Shown: positions 16,934 through 25,125 of the stretch, one piece after another
Layout of the letters: every line of letters begins with the position of its first letter
How positions within the stretch are numbered: the first letter of the stretch is position 1
Assembly: GCA_964578535.1 (NCBI GenBank)
Contig: CAZODI010000008.1
Span: 1 to 64,000 of the forward strand
Source of the DNA: PHBD01 sp964578535
GTDB taxonomy: Bacteria; Desulfobacterota; Syntrophia; Syntrophales; PHBD01
Length of the DNA: 64,000 bases
Reading direction: 5' to 3'
Translations under genes and position numbers: made by a program
Notes under the pieces: generated by a model
Database searches by the model: none
What the model was told of the DNA's origin: nothing
Seen by the model: only the letters and a program-made list of their open reading frames with translations

Positions 16934-17778
16934 TTTCCGGAACCGGCAACGAGGACGCCGTATTTCCCGGCAAGGGCGTGTCCTCTCTTCGAGTATACAA
17001 ATTCCAGGAACTGCGAGGCAGCGACGGGAAGTTTCCCCGTCGTTGCAAAGAGGATCTCCTTGGCGAGCGGGTAGGTTCCATCGGCAAGGGTTTTGCGGCT
17101 CGGCCTGACGCCGTTGAGCGTGACGACATTCAGCGGCAGCCTGGAGGCCAGGACGCCGGCGAGGGCGGCGGTGCCGATCCCCCCGGGCGTCCCGGAAACG
17201 GCCTCGTTTGACTCCGGATCGGTCAGGGCAATCCTCATCCCCTGCCGCTGGTGCGCCGCGGCCACGGCCGCGGCCATGCCCGGCGATATGCTTTTCAGGA
17301 TTTTCGTTTCCGTGTCTTCGCGGGGTCTCAGGATGACCCGGACGATCTCCCCGTCGGGCCAGTTCTTCGTCCGTCCTGCATAGATGTCCTCCAGCTCCCG
17401 GGTTGAAAGGTTTTTGAGACGGATGTCCCGGTGGGTCACGACGGCCAGGGGGGTCCTTCCGAAGGGCCTCGATATCCCCCCCTGGGCAACATCCTCCGGC
17501 TGAAGAGGAAGGCTGACGACGGCGATATCGATCGCCCCGGCGAGAAGCGCCTTGATCGCGCCCGAGCTGCCCAGCGGCTTCGTGATTTCAAATGAGACGC
17601 CCCTCTTTGTCTTTCCGTAAGCTTCTATGAGGGGCCTCATCATCTCCAGGGGGGCTCCGGAGCCGTTGATCCGGATCGTCTCCCCCGCCCCGGCATCCTG
17701 CACACCCGCACAGAAAAGAAAAACCGCGAGGAAAAAAGAAAAGGAGAAGGAATGAATACGCCGGCGATGGATGTTCAT
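16930..17778 (-). CDS. PstS-like periplasmic substrate-binding protein without a transporter
   Basis: 282 aa from the ATG at 17778, which has GAGGAGAAGACC just upstream; an ATG 30 bases earlier lacks one. A signal peptide (FSFSFFLAVFLFCAGVQDAGAG) is followed by the phosphate-binding-like fold: IRINGSGAPLEMMRPLIEAY, KPLGSSGAIKALLAGAIDIA, and a C-terminal KEILFATTGKLPVAASQFLE. It overlaps the kinase start by 4 bases. No ABC permease or ATPase gene is nearby, so it more likely serves as a ligand receptor for the kinase than as a transport component. Ligand (phosphate or another oxyanion) not determinable. Confidence 0.88.
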   Translation of the reverse strand: MNIHRRRIHSFSFSFFLAVFLFCAGVQDAGAGETIRINGSGAPLEMMRPLIEAYGKTKRGVSFEITKPLGSSGAIKALLAGAIDIAVVSLPLQPEDVAQGGISRPFGRTPLAVVTHRDIRLKNLSTRELEDIYAGRTKNWPDGEIVRVILRPREDTETKILKSISPGMAAAVAAAHQRQGMRIALTDPESNEAVSGTPGGIGTAALAGVLASRLPLNVVTLNGVRPSRKTLADGTYPLAKEILFATTGKLPVAASQFLEFVYSKRGHALAGKYGVLVAGSGK

Positions 17779-17891
17779 GGTCTTCTCCTCAACAGGGGTT
17801 GCACGCATCGTTCGAGATCCGTCTCATCCGGATCGCAAGGCCATGAACGGCATCCGGGATGGTATCCGGGTTCGGCGCCATTGCGAATCCC

Positions 17892-18677
17892 TTATGGTTT
17901 CAACAGACCGGAGAGATCCGCCTCCGGCAGATAGCGCCGGTATATCTTTTCGAAGGTTCCATCCGCCTTCATGGCATCCAGGGTGGCCTGCCATCTCCGG
18001 ACGGTCTCGACGGGGGTGCCTCGGGACATGGCAATGTAGAAATATGTATTGCTCATGGTGTATGTCGGCTCCAGGTCATTCATGCTGAAGCCCGCACGTT
18101 TCACAATCTCCGGAACCGTGATGTCGGTAAAGACGGCCAACTGGACCTCGCCCTTCATGAGCTGCCTGACGCCGGTGACCGGGAGGGGCGAGCTGAGGAG
18201 ATTCGTGAATCCCCTGCTCTTCAGGTATTGTTCCGTGAACCAGCCCGTCGTTGTGGCAATCGCGCGGACTTTCCTTGCCTCATCGAGGCTCTGGAGCCGG
18301 ATGCCGCCCCCTCGCTTTGCATAAAGTATCGAACTGTTTTTTCCGACCGGCCCTACCCACTGGAAGAGATTCTCCCGCTTTTCCGTCCGCTCGGTGCTGA
18401 ACAGCACGACGTTCGGCCTGTCCAGGGCCGTCCGGTAGGCCTCGTCCCAGGTGACCAGCCGGATGTCGTCCGGCACACCCTCGCGGGCGGCGATCTCCCG
18501 AACCACATCCGTAACGAAACCGGTGACCTTCCCGTCTTTCATGAATGTGACCGGCGGGTACTCCTCGGTCAACAGCAGAAGACCGGGAGCGCCTTTCAGG
18601 GCCTTCTGAAAGGGACAGGCGCAACCGGCCAGAACGAGCATACCCAGGATCAAACAGAACCAGCCTGCTTTTTTCAT
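17892..18677 (-). CDS. Substrate-binding lipoprotein, SBP_bac_3 family
   Basis: 261 aa from the ATG at 18677. The N-terminus is a lipoprotein signal (MKKAGWFCLILGMLVLAGC) with the lipobox LAGC, so it should be anchored to a membrane on the periplasmic side. The rest is a family-3 binding domain: LLTEEYPPVTFMKDGKVTGF, TWDEAYRTALDRPNVVLFST, QWVGPVGKNSSILYAKR and a C-terminal WQATLDAMKADGTFEKIYRR. It is a paralogue of the N-terminal domain of the next gene upstream (shared EYPPxxF, RTxEREN/TLFQWVGP). No amino-acid transporter genes accompany it. Confidence 0.9.
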   Translation of the reverse strand: MKKAGWFCLILGMLVLAGCACPFQKALKGAPGLLLLTEEYPPVTFMKDGKVTGFVTDVVREIAAREGVPDDIRLVTWDEAYRTALDRPNVVLFSTERTEKRENLFQWVGPVGKNSSILYAKRGGGIRLQSLDEARKVRAIATTTGWFTEQYLKSRGFTNLLSSPLPVTGVRQLMKGEVQLAVFTDITVPEIVKRAGFSMNDLEPTYTMSNTYFYIAMSRGTPVETVRRWQATLDAMKADGTFEKIYRRYLPEADLSGLLKP

Positions 18678-18723
18678 CGTTTCTCCGTTTCTCGACACGT
18701 GGTTTCCGTGAAGATATCGTCCG

Positions 18724-19968
18724 TCAGCGACGATCCGGCTTTGCCTTGAGCCTGCCGGAGCAGACGATATAGGTCCGGCCGTCGCTCCCCTTTGCCGCCT
18801 GGAAGTAGGTCGTCTTGAAGTACAGGCCGCTCTCGCCGGGATGGGTGTAAATGTAGTCCTCCCAGCCGCTCCCGTCCTTCCGCGCCCGGGTGACGATCTC
18901 ATCCCGGAACGCCTTCCCTTCCACGTCCGTCTTTCCCTTGAAATTGACACCCACCGTTTTGGGATTCTCCGCGTGGGCGACCATGGTCACCCCCGGATCG
19001 TACACGAAGACGTAGAGCGCCCGGTTGTCCCGGTCGCGGTAGGGCTGCTCGCCGGCGTTGATCCTGCGGATGGTCAGGGCGGCGTCCCCGGCCAGGTCCT
19101 TCGCCGTCTGTTCAACCAGCCGCCTCGCCTGCTCCTCGGTGATCCCGTCGTTCCCGTAACGGGGCTTCAGGTAATGATCGAAGATCTCCTCATAGGCGCT
19201 GAAGCCTTCCCGGTTCTTTTCCCGCTTGAGATCATCCAATGCCTGCTGCATCCTCTGAACGACCTCCCGAGGCGTGTTCCGGCTCACGGCAAAGTAGAGC
19301 TCGCCCTCGTGGAGCCGATAGACGCTCCGGAAATTTCCGGCGTCGGCAGCCAGGTGCCGGATCAGCCAGAGTCCCGCCGTTTCTTCATAGGCCCAGGCAT
19401 CGACGGTCCCTGCTTCAAGCATCCGGATCGCGTCTTCCGGCTTGTTCCGGATGGCGACGGACCTGCCTTTGATTCCCCCCCGGGCCAGGAGCTGCTCCCC
19501 GATGTCGTCCCGGAGCGCGGCGATCTTCAGCGTCTTCAGGTCGTCGAAGGAATCGATTTTGAGTGCCCGGTCCTTGCGGGCGATCAGGACGATTTTTGTC
19601 GGGGCGATGGGACCGACCCACTGGAAGAGCGTTTCCCGCTCCGGCGTCCGGGTCGCGGAAAAGAGGACCGTGTTTTTCCCGTTCCGGGCAGACCGGTAAC
19701 CTTCAGTCCAACTCGTCAGCCGGATCCGGTCGCGGCGGAAATCGAGATTCGCCCTCTTCATCATCTCTTCGAGGAGATAGACGGAGATGCCTTCCAGACG
19801 CCCGTTTTCCCTGTAATTGAAGGGCGGATACTGCTCCGTCAGGAAAGTCAGTGATGGGTCGGCAAGCGGCCTTGCCATGCTCACCGCCGGTCGAAATGCA
19901 AACATTGCTGCCAGGAATAATAATGCCAGAAGACATGCCCGTTTGACGTAGACTCCTTTTCCGATCAT
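18724..19968 (-). CDS. Periplasmic protein: SBP_bac_3 domain fused to a cache sensor domain
   Basis: 414 aa. A signal peptide (KRACLLALLFLAAMFAFRPAVSMA) precedes a family-3 binding domain (LTFLTEQYPPFNYRENGRLE, residues 38-270), then a single-cache domain (residues about 275-410) recognisable by AKDLAGDAALTIRRIN, YVFVYDPGVTMVAHAENPKT and GWEDYIYTHPGESGLYFKTT. Both halves are ligand-binding modules usually fused to kinases or chemoreceptors, but there is no transmembrane exit or output domain, so this is a free periplasmic receptor. It is probably co-transcribed with the lipoprotein and kinase genes downstream. GGGAGGGACGG precedes the ATG. Confidence 0.88.
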   Translation of the reverse strand: MIGKGVYVKRACLLALLFLAAMFAFRPAVSMARPLADPSLTFLTEQYPPFNYRENGRLEGISVYLLEEMMKRANLDFRRDRIRLTSWTEGYRSARNGKNTVLFSATRTPERETLFQWVGPIAPTKIVLIARKDRALKIDSFDDLKTLKIAALRDDIGEQLLARGGIKGRSVAIRNKPEDAIRMLEAGTVDAWAYEETAGLWLIRHLAADAGNFRSVYRLHEGELYFAVSRNTPREVVQRMQQALDDLKREKNREGFSAYEEIFDHYLKPRYGNDGITEEQARRLVEQTAKDLAGDAALTIRRINAGEQPYRDRDNRALYVFVYDPGVTMVAHAENPKTVGVNFKGKTDVEGKAFRDEIVTRARKDGSGWEDYIYTHPGESGLYFKTTYFQAAKGSDGRTYIVCSGRLKAKPDRR

Positions 19969-20148
19969 CCGTCCGTCCCTCCCGGGAGATTGAGTTGCGC
20001 AGGGCGGTTCTCACCGCTCCCGTCCTCGACCGCTCCGCCGCCACCGGGTTTCCCGACGGCGTATCCGGCAATCCGGCCGTGTCCGGAGTTTCACACGAAT
20101 CGCGAGATCCGTCAATTGTTGCCTTCGGGAAGGGCCGGCCCGGCAGTA

Positions 20149-21786
20149 CTATTCCACGGAGAGCAGGTGCGACTGCAGATTGACCTTCTCTCCGGACAGG
20201 CCGAGCTTTTTCCGGATGTTGATCCGGTGCCGGTCCACCGTAAGCTTGCTGGTTCCGAGCATCTCCGCGATTTCCCGACTCTTCTTCCCTTCTCGGATCA
20301 TGCTGGCCACCTGGGCCTCCCGGGGCGTCAACTTCCCCTGCATGGAGGAAAGGCCCGCCAGGAAAGGCGATGCGATTTCCCGCAGGTTCGCCTTCAGGAG
20401 ATCCAGGTAGTGCATGCCCCTGGCATTCAGGCCGCAGGATCCCAGCTCATCGAGGGCGGGCAGAACCAGCTGGTCGATGTTCAGCTGCAGCTTCTCCTCA
20501 AGGATCTTCCGGTCCTCCTCGCGCTGCTTCAGGAGATACCGCAGCGCCGAATTCGCTTCGCTCAACTGCAGCGTCCGTTCCCGGACCGTGGAGTCGAGGC
20601 TGTCGAGTATCTCCTTCAGGGCCTTCTCGGCCTCCTTGCGGTCGGTGATGTCCCGCAGGTAGGCCAGGATGCACCGCTCTCCCCCGAAGATCACCTCAAC
20701 CGGCGACACTTCGAGGTGGATGCATTGGCCGTCCGGCTTCAGCACCCGGGTTTCGATCTGCCTCTTTTTCGCCTGTCCCCGGTTGAACCGGTCAACGGCA
20801 TCCCGAAAGGCCGACCGGTCGTCGGGATGGATGTAGGTGCCCATGACCGTTCCCAGCATCTCGCCCCGGGTCCGGCCGATCCGGTCCAGGAACGTCTGGT
20901 TGACGTAAACATAGCGGCTGTCCCGGACGATGACCACACCGTCGTTGGAGCTCTCCAGGGCCGTCCGGTAGAGCGCCTCGCTCTCCTGGAGCGCCTTCGC
21001 CATGCGCTTGCGGTCCGTGACGTCCCGGACAAACGAGACCGCCAGGCCCTTTCCTTCGTAACTTATAACCCGGGCGCTGACCTCAATGGCGATCTCCGAG
21101 CCGTTCTTGCGGATATTCCTGCGATCGAGGACACCGGCGCCGTCTTCGACGAGGCGCTTCACATCTCCCTGCAGCGGGAAAATCCACTCCGGGTCGATCT
21201 GTGCAATGCCGGCGCCAATGAGCTCCTCCCGGCTGTAGCCGAGCATCCGGCAGGTATTTTCGTTTACGTCGGAAATGTTCCCCTCGAAATCGTTGATGAA
21301 GATGGCGTCGTTCGTGTTCTCCACAATGACGCGATATCTTGCCTCGCTTGTCCTCAGGACCTCTTCGAGCCGCTTCTGCTCCGTAATGTCCTGCGCAACG
21401 CCCAGCATATACTGCTCCCCGGCTCTCCTGATGAGCGTCGCGGACAGGATCACGTGGGCCTCATGGCCGTTGCGGTTCCGGAGCCGCGTTGCGAAATCGA
21501 CAAGACTTCCTTTTTCTGCCAGCTCGCGGAATATTTTTCGCCGATCGCCGTGATCGACGAACAGGTCGAGCGCCTCCGTCGTGCGGCCGACGGCGTCCTC
21601 CCGGGCGAGTCCCGTCGCCCTCTCCCATGCCCTGTTTACGTCAACGATCACGCCGTCCCTGACGCGCGTGACGGACATGGGCGCCGGGCTGGCCTGGAAA
21701 ACGATCGAGAGGATCTCCTCCAGTTCTTTTTCGGCCCCGGCCTCATTCCCATACGGTCTGTTGCCTTCTTCCATCCCCTGTTTCAC
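20149..21786 (-). CDS. Triple-PAS sensor with LuxR-type DNA-binding domain
   Basis: 545 aa cytoplasmic one-component regulator. Three PAS/PAC units (about 25-140, 148-270, 275-395; each ends in a DxTxxK/R motif such as QDITEQKRL, RDVTDRKRM, RDITDRKEA), then a coiled coil (400-465) and a LuxR helix-turn-helix (LTPREAQVASMIREGKKSRE... TVDRHRINIRKKLGL, 485-540). No membrane segment and no kinase domain. Starts with GTG at 21786, preceded by AAGGAAACG. A second protein with the same architecture and near-identical end (SGEKVNLQSHLLSVE versus TGEKVNLRSHLLSMA) is encoded at 33294-34880. Confidence 0.9.
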   Translation of the reverse strand: MKQGMEEGNRPYGNEAGAEKELEEILSIVFQASPAPMSVTRVRDGVIVDVNRAWERATGLAREDAVGRTTEALDLFVDHGDRRKIFRELAEKGSLVDFATRLRNRNGHEAHVILSATLIRRAGEQYMLGVAQDITEQKRLEEVLRTSEARYRVIVENTNDAIFINDFEGNISDVNENTCRMLGYSREELIGAGIAQIDPEWIFPLQGDVKRLVEDGAGVLDRRNIRKNGSEIAIEVSARVISYEGKGLAVSFVRDVTDRKRMAKALQESEALYRTALESSNDGVVIVRDSRYVYVNQTFLDRIGRTRGEMLGTVMGTYIHPDDRSAFRDAVDRFNRGQAKKRQIETRVLKPDGQCIHLEVSPVEVIFGGERCILAYLRDITDRKEAEKALKEILDSLDSTVRERTLQLSEANSALRYLLKQREEDRKILEEKLQLNIDQLVLPALDELGSCGLNARGMHYLDLLKANLREIASPFLAGLSSMQGKLTPREAQVASMIREGKKSREIAEMLGTSKLTVDRHRINIRKKLGLSGEKVNLQSHLLSVE

Positions 21787-21831
21787 CGTTTCCTTCTTCG
21801 CCCCGCTTGACCGCCCACGGCAAAGCGGTCT

Positions 21832-22173
21832 CTACTTCAGTTCCCTGAACCGGGCCTCGATGGCCGTGATGTCCTCGATGCGGATCAGGGCGTCATAGAA
21901 GTCCCGGCCGGAAAGCTTCTCCAGGTGGACCAGGTGCTCGCCCAGGGCCTTCACAGACCCCTGGAAGGTCTTCCCCGAGCGGAGATGGATCACGACCTCT
22001 TTGCCGCTGTAGACTTTCAGGTTGTCCCTGATCGAGTGGGCCGTCTCGAACGCCGCCCCTTCCACGGCAACGGCCTTCCGGGCCTGTGCCTCCGCCGGGA
22101 ACCCGGCCAAAACGGCCGTCAGCAGAATCACGGCCGGCAGCACCCACCATGCAATCCGATCCGTTCGTTTCAT
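21832..22173 (-). CDS. Small exported protein, possible Sm-like beta-barrel fold
   Basis: 113 aa from the ATG at 22173 with an excellent AAAGGAGGCTTT ribosome site. A signal peptide (WWVLPAVILLTAVLAGFPAEAQA) is followed by a 75-residue domain. The pattern VVIHLRSGKTFQGSVKALGE, HLVHLEKL and RIEDITAIEAR has the strand spacing of Sm/LSm domains (Sm1 then a short I-x-x-x-x-I-x-A-I-E Sm2), but it would be in the periplasm, where RNA is not expected. Fold assignment is inference. Head-to-head with the lipoprotein at 22489, which has a similar pattern. Function unknown. Confidence 0.7.
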   Translation of the reverse strand: MKRTDRIAWWVLPAVILLTAVLAGFPAEAQARKAVAVEGAAFETAHSIRDNLKVYSGKEVVIHLRSGKTFQGSVKALGEHLVHLEKLSGRDFYDALIRIEDITAIEARFRELK

Positions 22174-22488
22174 AAAGCCTCCTTTCGGTATGTGAGAAGC
22201 TGTCCATCCTTTTTTCATATAGCATTTCCGGAGGAGAGAAAAGGGGTCTGCATTCCCTTCCGTCACAGCGTGTTCCATATCCAGGGATACGGACAAATAT
22301 ACTCGCTGCTATTGCATTCGCTTATTGGCGCAGGTATAAGATGCGCGTTCCCCGTGCGTGCGGGTGCGACTCCCGCCGTCCGCGACGGACCGGTCGGCAG
22401 CCGGCCCGGCATGGAGCGGGGTTTGCAGCGGACCGGCGGTCCTGCCGGACGCGGATGATCGATCAGTACAGCGAAGGAGATGGGAATT

Positions 22489-22881
22489 TTGAGCAGCAAG
22501 AGGCATTTTTCGGGAATCGCGGTGTTGGTCCTGGTCGTATGCGGGCTTTTCATCCTGGCGGGATGCGGCAGCAAGTCGAACATCCCCGTAACCGGCGAGT
22601 ACCAGGCCGTTTTCATGGACACGGGACAGGTCTTCTTCGGCAAGATGGAGAACGCCGGCTCGGACTACCCGGTCCTGAAGAACGTTTTTTACATCCGCCA
22701 GCAGACCAACCCCGAAACAAAGGAAATGAAGAGCGTCCTGATCCGCCGCGGCAACGAGTGGCACGCGCCGGACCGGATGATCATCAACGCGAGGCACATC
22801 GCTGCCATCGAGCCGGTGGGCGCGGATTCGCAGGTGGCGAAGCTGATCAGGGAAGCCGAGGCCAAGCCGGCGGCAAAGTAA
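22489..22881 (+). CDS. Small lipoprotein of unknown function
   Basis: About 130 aa. An ATG at 22480 lies directly against the GAAGGAG site; the TTG at 22489 (SSKRHFSGIAV) is better spaced and was chosen. Lipoprotein signal with lipobox (VVCGLFILAGCGS) then a mature domain of about 100 residues: YQAVFMDTGQVFFGKMEN, YPVLKNVFYI, and RMIINARHIAAIEPVG. The same phrase order (QAVF-GQVFFGK-VFYI-I-AIEP) occurs in small hypothetical proteins of other bacteria as far as I recall. It is divergent from the exported protein at 21832-22173, and both end their beta pattern in I-x-A-I-E, suggesting related folds. Confidence 0.75.
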   Translation: MSSKRHFSGIAVLVLVVCGLFILAGCGSKSNIPVTGEYQAVFMDTGQVFFGKMENAGSDYPVLKNVFYIRQQTNPETKEMKSVLIRRGNEWHAPDRMIINARHIAAIEPVGADSQVAKLIREAEAKPAAK

Positions 22882-22946
22882 GTGAGAAAAACAAATCAGA
22901 TTTGAAATCGGATTTGTTTATCCGCTTCTTTCTTCATTCCTCCCGG

Positions 22947-23888
22947 TTATTTTCCCTTGTCCGCCTTCTCAAGGACCATCCGGATCGCCTCCTCCAGGGC
23001 GCGGTTGAACTCCTCCGGGCGGTTCATCATCAGGAAGTGATCCGCGTTCTTGAGGACAATGGCATCGAAGGACAGCATGTGCCGCCGGTTCGCCTCGTAG
23101 TTGACGGGCCAGAGGTCCCCGTTCACGCCGACGACGGGCAAACGGACCTGTCCGAAGACCCGGGCCGCGTCCCCCGTGACGTACTGCATCATCAGCTCGT
23201 TCATGGCACTCAGGGCCACATCCGGCGGGGCCGCCGACATGTCCGCGAGAATCCACTCGCGAAGCCGCTGATCGGTCCGGGGCGAGATCATCTGCCCAAC
23301 GAACTGCCGGCTCCCGGCCCGGAAATCCTTCTTCAGGGGGGCGGTCATCGTTTCGAGCACTTCGCGGGTCATGGGGTGCTCGACGTTTTTGAGCGTGTCG
23401 ACGCCGATCAGGCCGGCGACCCGGCCGGGCAGCAGGCGCGCGGCCTCCGCGACCACCGAGCCGCCCATGGAATGGCCGATCAGGATGACGCGGCGGCTGC
23501 CCGCGGCCTCGACCACGGCCCGCACGTCCTCCCCGAAAGCGCCCATGGTGTACTTCGTCCGCCCCATGCCCGAGTGGCCGTGCCCCGCCAGGTCGAGAAC
23601 CACCACGCGGTGCGTCCGGGAAAAGAACGGCACCTGCTCGCGCCAGTAGCGGGCGTCGCAGCTCCAGCCGTGGACGAACACCAGGGCCGGCTCCCCCGCG
23701 CCATAGACCTCATAGGAAATCGGCGTGCCGTCGCCGGACAGGGCGACATGGGGCCAGTCCGCCGGGGCAGCTGACACCGTCCCGATCGCCATGACCAGGA
23801 ACACGATGCAGCCTGCCAGGCATATGAAATATTTCGGGGCCGATCGGAGGCGGCGTTCCGCCGTCACCGCGGTGTCGTGTACACTCAT
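22947..23888 (-). CDS. Alpha/beta hydrolase, exported or membrane-anchored
   Basis: 313 aa. An N-terminal hydrophobic segment (FICLAGCIVFLVMAIGTVSA, residues 20-42) acts as signal peptide or anchor. The hydrolase core shows the oxyanion region LVFVHGWSCDARYW, nucleophile elbow GHSMGGSVV (catalytic Ser), acid near VVGVNGDLWPVN and catalytic His in NADHFLMMNRPEEF, giving a full triad. Sequence is of the haloperoxidase/esterase type (BioH-, MenH-like), so an ester or similar substrate in the periplasm is likely but unidentified. The ATG at 23888 was preferred to an upstream one because GGAGGGA...AGGAGA precedes it. Confidence 0.88.
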   Translation of the reverse strand: MSVHDTAVTAERRLRSAPKYFICLAGCIVFLVMAIGTVSAAPADWPHVALSGDGTPISYEVYGAGEPALVFVHGWSCDARYWREQVPFFSRTHRVVVLDLAGHGHSGMGRTKYTMGAFGEDVRAVVEAAGSRRVILIGHSMGGSVVAEAARLLPGRVAGLIGVDTLKNVEHPMTREVLETMTAPLKKDFRAGSRQFVGQMISPRTDQRLREWILADMSAAPPDVALSAMNELMMQYVTGDAARVFGQVRLPVVGVNGDLWPVNYEANRRHMLSFDAIVLKNADHFLMMNRPEEFNRALEEAIRMVLEKADKGK

Positions 23889-23991
23889 TCTCCTGTCCCT
23901 CCCTCCGCCCGCGGGCGGCATTCATTGCTTATTTCCAGGAACACCGGCCGGACCTTCGGCGACAGGTTCCCCTCTTTCCCGGAACGGCGGA

Positions 23992-24531
23992 TCAGGACGC
24001 GGCCGCCTCGGCGAATTCGAAGACGAAGTCCCCCTCGCATGTGTCGCCCGACTGCATCCGGCAGCCGGTGATCTCCGGCGTCGCTGTGTACTTCAGGCCA
24101 AGGGCGTCGAACCAGCAGGCCAGCCGGTAGATGACCCCGCATTCGTATCCATCGATCGCCCCGATGCGAACCATCCCCTTGTAGGCGAAACAATTCTTCG
24201 GGGCGAACTCCCAGTGCAGCGTGTTCTCGCGGTCCGTGTCGAACCGGCCGTTCATGAACGGCGGGACACACAGCCTGGCGGCGCCGGAGAAGAATTTTTT
24301 GAATTCCTCGAAGGACACCATTTTCTCCGCGGCCATGCCCAGTGCCTTTTTCATCCTGGCCATCTCCAGGGGCGCCATGGACCGGATCGCCGCTTTGTTG
24401 ACCCGGTTGGCCGTTTCGATGCCGCATTCCCGGAAGCAGTTGTAGAACCACATCCCGTCATGGGTCATCCAGGAGCGGTTCAGAAACTCGATGATCTCGT
24501 CCTTCGTCATGGTATCGACGACGCTGTTCAT
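23992..24531 (-). CDS. DUF6125-like / L-2-amino-thiazoline-4-carboxylate hydrolase-like protein
   Basis: 179 aa soluble protein. It begins with a helical part (TKDEIIEFLNRSWMTHDGMW, LEMARMKKALGMAAEK) and ends with a domain containing NCFAYKGMVRIGAIDGYECG and GCRMQSGDTCEGDFVFEFAE. This matches a family of small cysteine-containing proteins annotated as DUF6125 or ATC-hydrolase-like in anaerobes; I recognise it by pattern only. Ribosome site GGGAGGAGCC precedes the ATG at 24531. It lies 500 bases from the selenoprotein-like gene on the same strand and could be co-transcribed. Confidence 0.65.
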   Translation of the reverse strand: MNSVVDTMTKDEIIEFLNRSWMTHDGMWFYNCFRECGIETANRVNKAAIRSMAPLEMARMKKALGMAAEKMVSFEEFKKFFSGAARLCVPPFMNGRFDTDRENTLHWEFAPKNCFAYKGMVRIGAIDGYECGVIYRLACWFDALGLKYTATPEITGCRMQSGDTCEGDFVFEFAEAAAS

Positions 24532-24605
24532 GTCGGCTCCTCCCCGATCGTCCGTTCGTTTCCGGACCCTGTCCGGTCCCGAAAGGGAGACGTTCCCCTT
24601 CCCTT

Positions 24606-25076
24606 CTACTTCTTTTCCTCAAGGTGGCGGTCGATCATCTCGCCCACGATCCTCGCGGTTTCACCGGTGATCCGCAGGCACTCGCCGTATTTCTCGCTGC
24701 CGTGGAAATTTCTCGCCTGTTCCCGGTCGCTCCAGTCCACCCCGATCAGGTCGCGGCAAAGGATGTTTCCCCGCCCGATCTCCTCCCTGAAACGTTGCAG
24801 AAATTGCTGCGAATACGACCACATCAGGGGGCTCTCCCGCTCCTCCTCCCGGCTGCGGCTGAACATCAGGCCGAACGCGGCGAGGGCGCCGATCACGTTC
24901 CCGCATACCTCGCCCGTCGCCGCCAGGCCCGCCCCGAAGGGCCCCATGGCCCGGACCAGCCCCTCATTCGCCTCCTGCCCCAGTTTTTCCTGCGCGACCG
25001 CAAGAACGGCCTGGCTTCAATGAAACCGCTTCAACATGATCTGGACGGCTTTCTCCCTCATTTCATCCGGCGTCAT
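24606..25076 (-). CDS. C_GCAxxG_C_C family redox protein, probable selenoprotein (UGA = Sec20)
   Basis: 156 aa if the in-frame TGA at 25017-25019 is read as selenocysteine. Start is the ATG at 25076 with AAGGAGG six bases upstream; reading runs MTPDEMREKAVQIMLKRFH, then UGA, then SQAVLAVAQEKLG, and continues in the same frame to the stop at 24606. The family's first conserved cysteine, normally in an NCSQAV/NCAQAV context, falls exactly on the UGA. The other three cysteines are present (GEVCGNVIGALAAFG, NILCRDLIG, YGECLRITG). A stem-loop GGCCG-TTCTTG-CGGTC at 25011-24996, 5 bases after the UGA, could be part of a bacterial SECIS. Known family: putative redox-active proteins, some annotated as (seleno)proteins. 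Without Sec, the gene would be broken or start late at 24947 without a ribosome site. Confidence 0.8.
24996..25019 (-). promoter_or_regulatory. Candidate selenocysteine codon plus SECIS-like stem-loop
   Basis: TGA (25019-25017) is followed by AGCCA and a five-pair stem GGCCG/CGGTC (one G-U) closing the loop TTCTTG. Outer bases CCA could also pair with TGG about 30 bases on. The loop is closer to the UGA than in E. coli fdhF, so the SECIS call is weak even though the Sec codon itself is well supported. Confidence 0.4.
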
Positions 25077-25125
25077 GGCACCCTCCTTTTTCCTTGCGGG
25101 TGAAAACAGGTCCCTTCTCCCTTTC

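Noticed and set aside
19990..21810. 606-codon plus-strand frame opposite the PAS-LuxR gene
   Set aside because: Antisense shadow; no ribosome site and unlikely composition.
24606..24947. Late ATG start for the C_GCAxxG protein
   Set aside because: It removes the first conserved Cys position and has no ribosome site, while the 25076 start has an ideal one.
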